From: Alcanivoracaceae bacterium
Lineage (GTDB): Bacteria > Pseudomonadota > Gammaproteobacteria > Xanthomonadales > Marinicellaceae
Direction of reading: 5' to 3'
Assembly: GCA_016744455.1 (NCBI GenBank)
Contig: JADGEI010000001.1
Coordinates: 450,504-514,503, forward strand
DNA: 64,000 bases
Shown here: one piece after another, positions 28,162 through 40,823 of the stretch
Layout of the letters: each line of letters begins with the position of its first letter
Position numbering within the stretch: the stretch's first letter is position 1
The notes under the pieces: generated by a model
Told to the model about the DNA's origin: nothing
What the model saw: the letters and a program-made list of their open reading frames with translations, nothing else
The model's database searches: none
Position numbers and translations under genes: made by a program

Positions 28162-30573
28162 ATGACAGAACACAATAATATAAAACAAACAGCAGCTGTC
28201 CTACCATTGAGAGATGTAGTTGTATTCCCAGGTATGGTAGTACCATTGTTTGTTGGAAGAGAAAAATCTATTTCAGCCCTGAAGTCAGCAATGAAGGATA
28301 ATTTACCCATTATCTTGGTTGCACAAAAGGATGCTCAAACTAATAACCCTAAAGCAGATGATATTTATACAGTTGGTACTTTGTCTACAATTCTACAAAT
28401 GGTTAAACTTCAAGACGGAACACACAAAGTCTTAATTGAAGGTACAAGTAGGGTAGAGTTGAAAAACTTAATTGAAAATGAATACTTTGAATCTGAATAT
28501 AACTTTTGCCAAAATAGTGAATCAATTAATCAAAAAGAAATACATGCTTTAGTACGTTCATTAAAAGATAGTTTTGTACATTATGCTAAACGAAACAAAA
28601 AAACCACAAAAGAGTTATTAAATACTTTAGTTGCTATTGATGACCCCTATAAAATTTCAGATTCAATTTCTGCTCATATTACAATTCCAATTGCAGAAAA
28701 ACAATTGTTGCTTGAAGAACAAAACATTGCCTCACGTCTAGAATCATTGTTAGCTATACTTAATAATGAATTAGAAATTATTAAGATTGAGAAAAAAATT
28801 CACGGGAAAGTTAAAACTCAAATTGAAAAAAACCAAAGAGAGTATTACTTAAATGAGCAATTAAAAGCGATTAATGAAGAGTTAACAGATGTAGATAGTA
28901 AGAATTCTGAATATGCTGAATTAGAAGATAAAATTGCTGAGGCAATGTTAAGCGTTCAAGCTCAAGAGAAAGTTGATGCTGAATTTAAAAAGTTAAAAAA
29001 AATGCCTCCCATGTCAACAGAAGCAACAGTTGTCCGAAACTATCTAGATACGATATTAAATTTACCATGGGAAATTCGAAATGATATAAATACAGATTTG
29101 GATTATGCTAAACAAATTCTCGATGATGATCATTATGGATTAGAAGAAGTTAAAGAAAGAATTTTGGAATTTCTAGCAGTTCAAAAACGTAAGCAAAAAA
29201 TGAAAGGTCCAATAATGTGCTTAGTTGGTCCACCAGGAGTGGGTAAGACATCACTTGGTAGATCTATTGCAAAGGCCACAAGTAGAACCTATTCAAGAAT
29301 ATCTTTAGGTGGTGTGCGTGATGAGGCAGAAATAAGAGGTCATAGACGAACGTATATTGGTTCAATGCCTGGCCGCATTATTCAAAACATCACCAAGGCT
29401 AAGTCATGTAACCCTTTAATGTTATTAGATGAATTGGATAAAATGAATGCTGATTTCAGGGGAGACCCTTCATCTGCTTTATTAGAAGTACTGGATCCAG
29501 AGCAGAATCATACTTTTGCAGATCATTATTTGGATTTGGATTTTGACTTATCAGAAATCATGTTTATTGCTACGGCTAATACACTAAATATCCCTGGCCC
29601 ATTAAGAGACAGGATGGAGATTATTCGTATTCCAGGATATACAGAACAAGAGAAAATTGAAATTGCTGTTAGGTACCTTGTCCCTAAACAAGTTGAAGCG
29701 AACGGATTAGAAAAAAAAGAACTAAAGTTTAGTAAAGCTGCAATTAAAGAAATAATTCGTTATTACACAAAGGAATCAGGTGTAAGAAATTTAGAACGTG
29801 AAATCTCAAAGATATGTCGGAAAGTAGTAAAACAAATACTAACAGATTCAGAAACGACAAACATAAGTATTTCTATTAAAAACCTAGTGTCTTATTTAGG
29901 AGTGCATAAAACAAAATTTGGTAGAGCTCAGGCAAGAAATGAAGTTGGCATGGTGACAGGTTTAGCATGGACCGAAGTAGGTGGTGAATTATTGCAAATA
30001 GAGGCAAGTGTGCTACGTGGGAATGGTAAGCAGATATTGACAGGGCATCTTGGAAAAGTCATGAAAGAATCAATTCAGACTTCATATTCTATGATACAGT
30101 CAAAGGCGCAATCTACAGGTATAGATATAAATTCAATAGTCAATAAAGATATTCACATACATGTACCTGAAGGAGCAACACCTAAAGATGGTCCAAGTGC
30201 TGGAGTAGGGATGTGTGTGGCATTGGTTTCAGCTTTAACAAACAATCCAGTGAACGCTGATGTTGCCATGACCGGTGAAATAACATTACGTGGAAAAGTG
30301 CTGGAAATTGGTGGATTAAAAGAAAAATTGTTGGCTGCTTTACGTGGAGGTATAAAAAAAGTGATAATACCATTTGACAATGTCAAAGATTTGCTTAAAA
30401 TGCCCATTCAAGTTAAAAATGAGTTAGAAATAATACCAGTTAAATATATTGATGAGGTATTTGATATAGCTCTAGAAAAGGAATTAAAACCTTTATCTGA
30501 TAAAGATTACCATTTAATGATTAATGTTGATGAAACGCAAAAGAAGCCAACTTCAGACACCTATAGTCATTAA
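28162..30573 (+). CDS. lon: ATP-dependent Lon protease
   Basis: 803 residues. It has the N-terminal LAN domain (about 10-205), an AAA+ domain with GPPGVGKTS, and a proteolytic domain with the Ser679-Lys722 dyad (KDGPSAG; GGLKEK), at the same numbers as E. coli Lon. It degrades misfolded and regulatory proteins. HU follows, the conserved gammaproteobacterial order. Confidence 0.97.
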   Translation: MTEHNNIKQTAAVLPLRDVVVFPGMVVPLFVGREKSISALKSAMKDNLPIILVAQKDAQTNNPKADDIYTVGTLSTILQMVKLQDGTHKVLIEGTSRVELKNLIENEYFESEYNFCQNSESINQKEIHALVRSLKDSFVHYAKRNKKTTKELLNTLVAIDDPYKISDSISAHITIPIAEKQLLLEEQNIASRLESLLAILNNELEIIKIEKKIHGKVKTQIEKNQREYYLNEQLKAINEELTDVDSKNSEYAELEDKIAEAMLSVQAQEKVDAEFKKLKKMPPMSTEATVVRNYLDTILNLPWEIRNDINTDLDYAKQILDDDHYGLEEVKERILEFLAVQKRKQKMKGPIMCLVGPPGVGKTSLGRSIAKATSRTYSRISLGGVRDEAEIRGHRRTYIGSMPGRIIQNITKAKSCNPLMLLDELDKMNADFRGDPSSALLEVLDPEQNHTFADHYLDLDFDLSEIMFIATANTLNIPGPLRDRMEIIRIPGYTEQEKIEIAVRYLVPKQVEANGLEKKELKFSKAAIKEIIRYYTKESGVRNLEREISKICRKVVKQILTDSETTNISISIKNLVSYLGVHKTKFGRAQARNEVGMVTGLAWTEVGGELLQIEASVLRGNGKQILTGHLGKVMKESIQTSYSMIQSKAQSTGIDINSIVNKDIHIHVPEGATPKDGPSAGVGMCVALVSALTNNPVNADVAMTGEITLRGKVLEIGGLKEKLLAALRGGIKKVIIPFDNVKDLLKMPIQVKNELEIIPVKYIDEVFDIALEKELKPLSDKDYHLMINVDETQKKPTSDTYSH

Positions 30574-30751
30574 TGTTTTAAAAAGGTTTTAAATGGTAAT
30601 AATAGTGATAAATTGCATAAATATATAAAAAAAACATCACATTTATAAGTGAGATAGTATACAATCCCATTTCGATATTTTATTGAACAAATTACATATA
30701 ATTAACTTGGTCTTAAGTGATTAAGCAAAAAATAAATTGGAGTTAAAAATA

Positions 30752-31024
30752 ATGAAAAAAGCAGATTTTATTAAAGAAGTTGCACAACAAGCGGATGTTT
30801 CACAAGCTACAGCAGCATCTTGTTTTGAAGCAATGGTTGGTACAGTTACGAACTGCCTTAAAGGCGGTGAATCATTGACATTTATCGGTTTTGGTACTTT
30901 CTCTGTTAAACACAGAGCGGCTCGTAAAGGTCGTAACCCAAGAACTGGTGAAACAATCCAAATTAAAGCGGCAAATGTTCCATCATTTAAAGCGGGTAAA
31001 GCTCTAAAAGAAGCGTTAAATTAA
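30752..31024 (+). CDS. hupB: DNA-binding protein HU
   Basis: 90 residues. The HU/IHF fold has GFGTFSVKHRAAR, the DNA-binding arm GRNPRTGE and PSFKAGKALKEA. It is an HU homologue rather than IHF. The frame opens at TTG 30737, but ATG 30752 with TTGGAG 9-14 bases upstream is the usual HU start. An upstream TATAAT (30697-30702) may be the -10. tRNA-Val begins 22 bases after the stop. Confidence 0.96.
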   Translation: MKKADFIKEVAQQADVSQATAASCFEAMVGTVTNCLKGGESLTFIGFGTFSVKHRAARKGRNPRTGETIQIKAANVPSFKAGKALKEALN

Positions 31025-31046
31025 ACCCTAAATCAGTAGAAATACT

Positions 31047-31122
31047 GGGTGCTTAGCTCAGCTGGGAGAGCATCGCCCTTACAAGGCGAGGGTCGGGGGT
31101 TCGATCCCCTCAGCACCCACCA
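31047..31122 (+). tRNA. tRNA-Val (anticodon TAC)
   Basis: 76 bases. Acceptor GGGTGCT pairs with AGCACCC, anticodon loop CTTACAA, encoded CCA. Probably cotranscribed with the HU gene and with tRNA-Asp 4 bases later. Confidence 0.95.
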
Positions 31123-31126
31123 ATAC

Positions 31127-31203
31127 GGAGTGGTAGTTCAGTTGGTTAGAATACCTGCCTGTCACGCAGGTGGTCGCGGGTTCGAGTCCCGTCCACTCCG
31201 CCA
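31127..31203 (+). tRNA. tRNA-Asp (anticodon GTC)
   Basis: 77 bases. Acceptor GGAGTGG pairs with CCACTCC, anticodon loop CTGTCAC, encoded CCA. The HU-tRNA-Val-tRNA-Asp-ppiD order is conserved in several gammaproteobacteria. Confidence 0.95.
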
Positions 31204-31210
31204 TTATATC

Positions 31211-31238
31211 AAAGGGTGTCTTTTCGACACCCTTTTTT
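31211..31238 (+). terminator. Terminator after tRNA-Asp
   Basis: AAAGGGTGTC and GACACCCTTT form a ten-pair stem with loop TTTTC, followed by a T-run. It ends the HU-tRNA unit; ppiD starts 43 bases later. Confidence 0.9.
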
Positions 31239-31280
31239 ATTTTTGGATATTATAAAAATTAATAGTTAAAGAAAATACTT

Positions 31281-33185
31281 ATGTTAAGAGACTTAAAACA
31301 ACAATCATCGGGCCTAACTGCTAAAATCATAATGGGTTTAATCATTATATCATTTGTTTTTTGGGGTATTAGTGGACAATTACTATCTTCAAACAATGAT
31401 AGTGCTGTTACTGTTAATGGAGAGAAAGTTACCGTACCTGAATTTAATTTAGCCTATCAAACATCAAAAGATCGTATGAAAAGCCAATTTGGTGACAACA
31501 TAGGTTCAGAGTATTTTGAGACTGAAAATTTTAAAAGGGGTGTGATGAACCAATTGGTTGATGGCGAGTTACTGAAACAAGAGGCACAAAAATTTAACTA
31601 CGATGTTTCACCATCTCGTGTTAGAAACTATATCGAATCATCTTCAGGACTTCAAGTGGATGGAAAGTTTAGCAAAGAAGCTTATGCAAATTATCTATCA
31701 CAAGTTAATAAGTCTGCTGAACTTTTACAACGTGAAATTAGAGATGACTTGAAAGGTTCAGCTTTGCCAATAATGCTTAATTCCACTTCTTTTGCATTAG
31801 AGTCAGAAATTTTAACCCAATATAAGTTATCAAAGCAAAAAAGGAGTTTTGATTATCTTGAATTTTCAAGTAAAGATTATGAATCTGATGTTGAGGTAAC
31901 TGATGAAGAAATTAAAAATCACTATAATGAATTTAGTACAGACTACATGACTGATGAACAAGTATCTATCAACTATGTTGAATTATCCACTGCAGATTTA
32001 TTAGAACAAGTAGAAATTAATGATAGTGATATTAATGATTATTATGAAAAACGAAAAAAAGCGTTAATGACAGCAGAAAAGCGATCTGCTCAGCATATCT
32101 TGTTGCCTGTTAGCAATAATGCAGAAGAAGTAAAAGTTGAAATTGATAAAGTGTCTGATAGAATTAATGCTGGTGAAGATTTTGCAGAAGTGGCAAAAGA
32201 AGTTTCTCAAGATCCTGGTTCAGCAAAACAAGGTGGTGACCTCGGATGGGTTGCGCAAGGTGATATGGTTGAAGCTTTTGACAAAAAACTATTTTCTATG
32301 AGTTCAGGAGAAATATCTGAGGCAGTATTATCAAAATTCGGTTACCACATTATCAAATTAAATGAAGTAAAATCACCTGAAATTCCTAAGCTAGATGACA
32401 TTAAAGTTAAATTGGTTGAAGAGTTAAAACAAGAACGTGCTGACGAACTATTTTTAATTCAAGCAGATGAGCTTGATACAACTATTATAGATTCTGATAA
32501 TGTTTTAGAATTAGCAGCAGAAAATTCCGGGTTAGAATTAAAATCAACAGAATTATTTGCTAGAGGAAAAGGCCTTGGTATAGCTGCTAACCCTAAATTT
32601 TCTTCTGCGGCTTTTAGTGACTTAATCAAGCTTGATAATGAAACCAGTGAGCTTATTGATCTAGGTGAAAATCATGTCGCCTATATTCATGTTAAAGAGC
32701 ACCTTCAACCACAGGTAAAACCCTTAGAAGACGTAAAAGATTTAATTAAGAATAAATTGTTATCTATAAAAGCCACAGATTACACCAAGCAAAAAGCTGA
32801 AGGAATTTTAGAAAAACTCAAAGTTGGAGAAACAACTATTGCCGATTTAGCTAAAGAAACTGACAAATCATTAGTGGAAGCAGTTGATATTGAACGTACA
32901 GGTTCAAAACAACCTTATCAATTGGTCCAAAATGTTTTTAAATTAAAATACCAAGAGGGCATTTCCGAAGCTTTATTAGTAGAATCATCCGCTAATGCTT
33001 TTGCTATTGTTTTGCTTAAATCAGTTGTAAACGCTAATAGTGAAACAATTGAAGAAGGGGAGAAAAAGAGTATAGAATCACAAATTGTCCGTTCTGTCGG
33101 AAATACCGAAATTCAAAATTTAACTAAAGCATTAAGAGATGATGCTAGTGTTAGTATTAATGAAAAAGTGTTTCAAGTCCAATAG
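31281..33185 (+). CDS. ppiD: Periplasmic folding factor PpiD
   Basis: 634 residues. One N-terminal transmembrane anchor (IIMGLIIISFVFWGI, about residues 16-31) precedes a SurA-N-like chaperone region. A parvulin/PpiC domain (about 265-365, AQHILLPV...GGDLGWV...SKFGYHIIKL) and a C-terminal region facing the periplasm follow. It works at the SecYEG translocon on newly exported proteins. ATG 31281 follows a short leader. A terminator lies after it. Confidence 0.94.
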   Translation: MLRDLKQQSSGLTAKIIMGLIIISFVFWGISGQLLSSNNDSAVTVNGEKVTVPEFNLAYQTSKDRMKSQFGDNIGSEYFETENFKRGVMNQLVDGELLKQEAQKFNYDVSPSRVRNYIESSSGLQVDGKFSKEAYANYLSQVNKSAELLQREIRDDLKGSALPIMLNSTSFALESEILTQYKLSKQKRSFDYLEFSSKDYESDVEVTDEEIKNHYNEFSTDYMTDEQVSINYVELSTADLLEQVEINDSDINDYYEKRKKALMTAEKRSAQHILLPVSNNAEEVKVEIDKVSDRINAGEDFAEVAKEVSQDPGSAKQGGDLGWVAQGDMVEAFDKKLFSMSSGEISEAVLSKFGYHIIKLNEVKSPEIPKLDDIKVKLVEELKQERADELFLIQADELDTTIIDSDNVLELAAENSGLELKSTELFARGKGLGIAANPKFSSAAFSDLIKLDNETSELIDLGENHVAYIHVKEHLQPQVKPLEDVKDLIKNKLLSIKATDYTKQKAEGILEKLKVGETTIADLAKETDKSLVEAVDIERTGSKQPYQLVQNVFKLKYQEGISEALLVESSANAFAIVLLKSVVNANSETIEEGEKKSIESQIVRSVGNTEIQNLTKALRDDASVSINEKVFQVQ

Positions 33186-33197
33186 ATGATTTATATT

Positions 33198-33231
33198 AAA
33201 GCCTGTTTATTTGATACAAGCAGGCCTTTTT
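33198..33231 (+). terminator. Terminator after ppiD
   Basis: GCCTGTTT (33201-33208) pairs with AAGCAGGC (33218-33225) around an ATTTGATAC loop, preceded by AAA and followed by CTTTTT. It lies 15 bases after the ppiD stop. Confidence 0.75.
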
Positions 33232-33414
33232 ATCTAATATCCCAAAATCGATTTAATGCCTCTATTAATTAACTACATATTTATCTCAACTTAATTTTAA
33301 GTGTTTAATATTGGTAAACACGTAATACAGGATATTTTATAATATCTTTTTATTTGCTCTTTAATTACTGAGTCGTTATTATTCTCTCATTACCGCTTAT
33401 AAATAGGTAATTAT

Positions 33415-35523
33415 ATGTTTAAAGTTCTATTTATTTCATTTCTATTAATTTGTAACCATGTACATTCAAAAATGACTCAAGTTATTAATACTAATCCAGT
33501 AGCAAAAAAAATCCCGTATAAACAGAATAGCGATAATCGTGTTGACAACTATCATTGGTTACGTGATGATAAAAGAACTAATACGGATGTTCTGAGTTAT
33601 CTAACCCTTGAAAATAAGTATACTGATACTAAGTTATTAGATCAAAAACCTTTAATTGCAACGATATATAAAGAAATTGTCTCAAGGCTTCCTGAAAAGG
33701 AAAAAACTGTGCCATATAGAATTGATGATTATTGGTATTATTCACGCTTTAAATCTGGGAACGAATACAATATCTTTGCACGAAAATTAAAGAGCCTTGA
33801 AGCTACTGAAGAAATAATGGTAGACATGAATGAGAGAGCAAAAAACTCGAACTATTTTCAATCTAACTATCAAGCCATTTCCCCAAACCAGCAAATATTT
33901 GGTTTTTCTGAAGATAAAACAGGACGTAGAAATTATTCCTTATATTTCAAAAATTTAAATACAGGGTTTATGTTTGATGATGTTGTTAAAAATACCACAG
34001 GTTCAATTGTTTGGGCATTAGATAATAAAACATTTTTCTATACAAAAAAACACAAAACAACCCTTTTACCCTATCAAGTATTTCGCCATACACTTGGTAG
34101 TTCTGAAGAAGATGTATTGGTTTATGAAGAACAAAATAATACGTACAGCCTATCAATTAGTGCTAGTACTTCAAAAAATTATATCTATATTGATGTAGAA
34201 AGTACAACAAATTCAGAAGTGTTAGTTTTAGATGCCAATAATCCTTTTGGAGAATTCGTGCCATTTTTACCACGTGAAAAGGATCATTTGTATTCTGTTG
34301 AAGAATTAAATGATGAATTTTATATCCTAAGTAATTGGCAAGCAATTAACTTTAGATTATTGAAAACACGTTTGTCTCAATCATCTGATAAATCAAAATG
34401 GAATGAAATAATTCCACACAGTAGCAATACTTTGCTCTATGAAGTTATGGCCTTTAATGAGTACTTAGTCATAAATCAACGCAGTAAAGGGTTATTGCAC
34501 CTCAAATTATATAACCTTAAGGATAAGACTAGTAATATAATTAAATCTGATCAAGATATATATACCATGTGGTTTGATTATAATCCACAACAAAATACGA
34601 CTATTTTACGTTATAATTTTGCATCAATGACAACACCTTATACTGTCTATGATTATGATATGAAAACAGGTGAGCAAGAATTATTAAAACAAGATGAGGT
34701 TATTGGTGATTTTAAATCAAGTCACTATCAAAGTAAAAGAGTAAGTTTCAAGGCAAGGGATGGTGTTGAGGTGCCTGTATCATTAGTTTATAAAAAATCT
34801 GATATACCCTTATCTTTACGACCAATTTTGATTTATGGTTATGGATCTTATGGTGTATCGATTGATCCAACTTTTTCATATTCTCGGTTATCATTATTGG
34901 ATAGAGGATTTGTTTTTGCCATTGCTCATGTTCGGGGATCTCAAGCTAATGGGCGTACTTGGTATGAAGATGGAAAACTATTAAAGAAAAAAAATACATT
35001 TACCGACTTTATAGATGTGACAAAAGGGCTTGTTTCTCAAGGATATGGTGATAAAAAACATGTTTTTGCAATGGGAGGATCTGCAGGTGGCTTATTAATG
35101 GGTGTAATAGCCAATATGAATCCTGAGCTTTACAAAGGTGTGATAGCAGCTGTTCCTTTTGTTGATGTAATTTCTACAATGTTAGATGAAGATATTCCAT
35201 TAACAACTGGAGAGTTTGATGAATGGGGTAACCCAAAGAATAAAATCTATTACGATTATATGTTGTCTTATTCGCCATATGATAATGTTAAAAAACAAGA
35301 CTACCCAAACATGTTCGTTACAACTGGTTTACATGACTCTCAAGTTCAATATTGGGAACCTGCAAAATGGGTTGCTAAACTACGTGATCTGAAGACAGAT
35401 AACAATTTGTTAATTATGCGAACCAATATGGACGCAGGTCATGGCGGAGCATCAGGACGTTATCAACAATACAAAGAAGTTGCTGAAGAGTATGGTTTTT
35501 TGTTAAAACTTGTTAATAAATAG
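33415..35523 (+). CDS. ptrB: Exported oligopeptidase B-like S9 peptidase
   Basis: 702 residues. After a signal peptide-like N-terminus (MFKVLFISFLLICNHVHS) comes the PtrB beta-propeller (about 30-440) and an alpha/beta hydrolase domain. The triad is visible: S556 in GGSAGG, Asp in TGLHDSQV, and His in AGHGGASG. Oligopeptidase B cleaves short peptides after Arg/Lys. E. coli PtrB (686 aa) is cytoplasmic; this one appears exported. It is a single gene between terminator-like elements. Confidence 0.9.
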   Translation: MFKVLFISFLLICNHVHSKMTQVINTNPVAKKIPYKQNSDNRVDNYHWLRDDKRTNTDVLSYLTLENKYTDTKLLDQKPLIATIYKEIVSRLPEKEKTVPYRIDDYWYYSRFKSGNEYNIFARKLKSLEATEEIMVDMNERAKNSNYFQSNYQAISPNQQIFGFSEDKTGRRNYSLYFKNLNTGFMFDDVVKNTTGSIVWALDNKTFFYTKKHKTTLLPYQVFRHTLGSSEEDVLVYEEQNNTYSLSISASTSKNYIYIDVESTTNSEVLVLDANNPFGEFVPFLPREKDHLYSVEELNDEFYILSNWQAINFRLLKTRLSQSSDKSKWNEIIPHSSNTLLYEVMAFNEYLVINQRSKGLLHLKLYNLKDKTSNIIKSDQDIYTMWFDYNPQQNTTILRYNFASMTTPYTVYDYDMKTGEQELLKQDEVIGDFKSSHYQSKRVSFKARDGVEVPVSLVYKKSDIPLSLRPILIYGYGSYGVSIDPTFSYSRLSLLDRGFVFAIAHVRGSQANGRTWYEDGKLLKKKNTFTDFIDVTKGLVSQGYGDKKHVFAMGGSAGGLLMGVIANMNPELYKGVIAAVPFVDVISTMLDEDIPLTTGEFDEWGNPKNKIYYDYMLSYSPYDNVKKQDYPNMFVTTGLHDSQVQYWEPAKWVAKLRDLKTDNNLLIMRTNMDAGHGGASGRYQQYKEVAEEYGFLLKLVNK

Positions 35524-35559
35524 TACTTGATTGAGATTGTATAATCTTTTATTGAAACA

Positions 35560-35587
35560 CTTGAGTTTTGATTAAAATCAAGGTTTT
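35560..35587. terminator. Weak hairpin between convergent ptrB and yigZ
   Basis: CTTGA (35560-35564) and TCAAG (35578-35582) can pair, with an inner TTGAT/ATCAA alternative, followed by TTTTT. It could serve both convergent genes but the stem is short. Confidence 0.35.
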
Positions 35588-35591
35588 TCGC

Positions 35592-36173
35592 TTAAGTCTC
35601 TAATAATTTAACGGTTCCTTTTGAAATATTCGTAGCTTTGTCTATTAGATTTGAACTGTGTTTAGTTAATAACCTAATGGTCATTAAGGCACCAAATTCA
35701 TTGAAGTTTTCTGATATAACTGTTGCATTTAGTAGTTTGGCTAAATTGTGCATAGCTTGAATATATTGAAATGGAACATTAATTACAAGTTCATCAATGT
35801 CTTGAATAGTTTCAAATTCAGCAGTTTGAAGGCACCTGCTCACACCACCACCATAGGCGCGCATTAAACCACCTGTACCTAATTTAATTCCTCCGTAATG
35901 ACGTATCACAAGAACAGCGGTATTATCAAATTCTTGTCCTTCTATGGCGTTATACATCGGTTTTCCGGCTGTGCCTGATGGTTCTCCATCATCATTAAAT
36001 CGATATACTTGCCCAATTCGATATGCCCAACAATTGTGAGTGGCAGAAAAATCAGAATGATTTAGTAAAAATTCTTTGGCATCATCAACACTTAATATTG
36101 GTGCTACAATAGCGATAAAAGTACTCTTCTTAATGACTTCTACAGTTGAATGAATATGTGTTAATTGTTTCAA
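35592..36173 (-). CDS. yigZ: YigZ/IMPACT family protein
   Basis: 193 residues (E. coli YigZ 204). It has the UPF0029/IMPACT core: CWAYRIG, FNDDGEPSGTAGKPM and RHYGGIKLGTGGLMRAYG. The C-terminal DUF1949-like ferredoxin fold is partly recognisable. The family binds nucleic acid and eukaryotic IMPACT modulates translation; the bacterial role is not settled. It is divergent from mutY, 43 bases apart. Confidence 0.9.
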   Translation of the reverse strand: MKQLTHIHSTVEVIKKSTFIAIVAPILSVDDAKEFLLNHSDFSATHNCWAYRIGQVYRFNDDGEPSGTAGKPMYNAIEGQEFDNTAVLVIRHYGGIKLGTGGLMRAYGGGVSRCLQTAEFETIQDIDELVINVPFQYIQAMHNLAKLLNATVISENFNEFGALMTIRLLTKHSSNLIDKATNISKGTVKLLET

Positions 36174-36216
36174 GATTAAAAAGTAAAATAGTTAAAGTGT
36201 ATGTTAACATGCGTAG

Positions 36217-37221
36217 ATGAAATATTGTCAACAATTTCAATCACAGCTGTTAACTTGGTTCGAAGAAAATGGTCGCAAGAATTTGCCATGGCAAGTCGAA
36301 AATTCCTATTTTGTTTGGGTGTCAGAAATCATGTTACAGCAAACACAAGTCATAAAAGTTATTGACTACTTTGCAAATTTTATAGATAAATTCCCAAGTA
36401 TTCAGGTTTTAGCGAAAGCTGATGTCAGTGATGTCTTACAAATGTGGTCAGGTTTGGGGTATTACAATCGTGCTAGGAATATCCACAAAACCGCTGTGAT
36501 ATGCCACGAAGATTATCATAATGCGTTACCATTAGATTTAAATGAGCTTATTGCACTGCCAGGAATTGGTAAAACGACAGCTGGAGCAATATTGTCTCTT
36601 TCATTTAATTTACCTTATCCTATATTAGACGGCAATGTTAAACGAGTTGTAAGTAGGGTTTATGAAGTTAAGGCAGATAAACTAAGTCAACTTGATAAAA
36701 AATTATGGAAAATTGTAGAACAACTAATACCACAAAAAAACCCAAAGAATCACAATCAAGCACTGATGGATTTAGGCTCGATGATTTGCACCAGATCTAA
36801 GCCAAAATGTAACCAATGCCCATTGAAAAATATTTGCTTAGCTTCTAAAAATAATACAATAGAATTTTATCCGCAGAAAAAAGCTAAAACAAAACAAGTG
36901 CCTATCACACTCTATGCACTGCTTAGTGTGGTAGATAATAAAGTTTTATTACATCAAAGAAATAACAAAGGCATATGGGCAGAATTATGGTTCCTGCCAT
37001 TATTTTCAACAGAAAGTGAATTAAGTAAGATGGTTGATCAACATGAGCATAAAACGTTTGAAATAACACATGTTTTATCTCATCGAATACTTACAATTAA
37101 AGTCAGTGTAATTTATGCTGAACCAGATCAAAAAAATCCAGAAGATATATGGCAAGACTTATCAAAAATAAAAAATATTCCACACCCGACTGCATTATTA
37201 AAAGTTTTGGAGTTTTTATAA
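36217..37221 (+). CDS. mutY: Adenine DNA glycosylase MutY
   Basis: 334 residues. HhH-GPD core with catalytic E37 in VSEIMLQQTQV, GLGYYNRAR, LPGIGKTTAGAI and LDGNVKRV carrying the catalytic Asp. The iron-sulfur ligands C-x6-C-x2-C-x5-C follow (MICTRSKPKCNQC...). The C-terminal NUDIX-like domain (about 225-334) recognises 8-oxoG. It excises A mispaired with 8-oxoG. No yggX gene follows, unlike E. coli. Confidence 0.96.
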   Translation: MKYCQQFQSQLLTWFEENGRKNLPWQVENSYFVWVSEIMLQQTQVIKVIDYFANFIDKFPSIQVLAKADVSDVLQMWSGLGYYNRARNIHKTAVICHEDYHNALPLDLNELIALPGIGKTTAGAILSLSFNLPYPILDGNVKRVVSRVYEVKADKLSQLDKKLWKIVEQLIPQKNPKNHNQALMDLGSMICTRSKPKCNQCPLKNICLASKNNTIEFYPQKKAKTKQVPITLYALLSVVDNKVLLHQRNNKGIWAELWFLPLFSTESELSKMVDQHEHKTFEITHVLSHRILTIKVSVIYAEPDQKNPEDIWQDLSKIKNIPHPTALLKVLEFL

Positions 37222-37316
37222 GGTATTCGATTGTTAAATTATTGGCAAATATTCACCTATCAAATATACCTATCAATAGAGGTTTCTGGTATTTTAAATT
37301 GAATTATCGTAAAAAC

Positions 37317-40181
<2,865 letters not shown>

Positions 40182-40200
40182 ATTATCATTGATATTAATT

Positions 40201-40212
40201 CATAAATTTATG
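40201..40212. repeat. AT-rich palindrome after guaB
   Basis: CATAAATTTATG is a perfect 12-base palindrome 19 bases after the guaB stop, followed by ATTTTTG. It might act as a weak terminator. The rest of the 168-base gap is very AT-rich with no gene seen. Confidence 0.3.
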
Positions 40213-40349
40213 ATTTTTGCGTTTAAAAAATGATCATTTATACTTATAAACTCACATTTTACACTTTGAACTCATGAAATTTCTGATCAATCTAAATGAT
40301 AATTAGTGTTAATAATTTATAACGAATGCCTTTTAGAGAACTTTAAGTA

Positions 40350-40742
40350 ATGATAAATAGATTAAAATATATTAATAGCAAAGTAGTTCAATATAACTAT
40401 GATTCAGATGAATATACAAGAAAATATTATGATTCTTATATTGTTAAATCTAGCCATTATAGTGATGTTCTAGGTAATTATGAATCGATTGAATTTGAAA
40501 TATTAAATGAATTTTTTGATGAAATATCTATTTTTAATTTTGAGAATGTATCAGATGTTATAGCAAAAAATTCATTAACAATCTTTCCTGAAATTAGGTT
40601 GATTGAAATTATTAAAATAAAGGATAGTTTAAATAAATGCATTTTTGTACCAATGTGGAGCAATTGTAAAATTGAGTTTAATTTTATAAAAGTAACAATA
40701 ACCCAAAATAAATTAAAAACACCAATTACTAGAAAAGAATAG
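40350..40742 (+). CDS. Orphan hypothetical protein inserted between guaB and guaA
   Basis: 130 residues with no domain that I recognise, no signal peptide and no membrane helix. It is rich in Ile, Asn, Tyr, Phe and acidic residues (for example NEFFDEISIFNFEN). Its DNA is visibly richer in A/T than guaB and guaA on either side. It stands alone on the plus strand after a very AT-rich leader, with no strong ribosome binding site, and palindromic repeats begin about 10 bases after its stop. These features suggest an acquired gene. It could be a real orphan protein or an old fragment. Confidence 0.55.
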   Translation: MINRLKYINSKVVQYNYDSDEYTRKYYDSYIVKSSHYSDVLGNYESIEFEILNEFFDEISIFNFENVSDVIAKNSLTIFPEIRLIEIIKIKDSLNKCIFVPMWSNCKIEFNFIKVTITQNKLKTPITRKE

Positions 40743-40751
40743 CATGTGAAT

Positions 40752-40776
40752 CGTAGGTGAGCAGGGCCAACCTACG
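40752..40776. repeat. Inverted repeat CGTAGGT...ACCTACG
   Basis: Seven-base arms (40752-40758 and 40770-40776) around an 11-base centre. Sequences of the GTAGGT...ACCTAC type are common as small mobile palindromic elements in proteobacterial genomes. It lies right after the orphan gene. Confidence 0.55.
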
Positions 40777-40798
40777 GAATACAGTATAAAATAAATAG

Positions 40799-40823
40799 AT
40801 TCCCGCCTTCGCGGGAATGACGG
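40799..40823. repeat. REP/dRS3-like palindrome plus GACGG tail
   Basis: ATTCCCGC-CTTC-GCGGGAAT is an eight-base inverted repeat followed by GACGG, a widespread dispersed repeat type (Neisseria dRS3 has the same ATTCCC...GGGAAT form). A second GGAATGACGG half-copy sits at 40844-40853, 30 bases downstream. Both lie within 80 bases of the guaA ATG and would be in its leader if transcription reads through. Confidence 0.7.

Noticed and set aside
31049..31255. 68-codon frame over tRNA-Val and tRNA-Asp
   Set aside because: It translates two perfect tRNA genes and a terminator; artefact.
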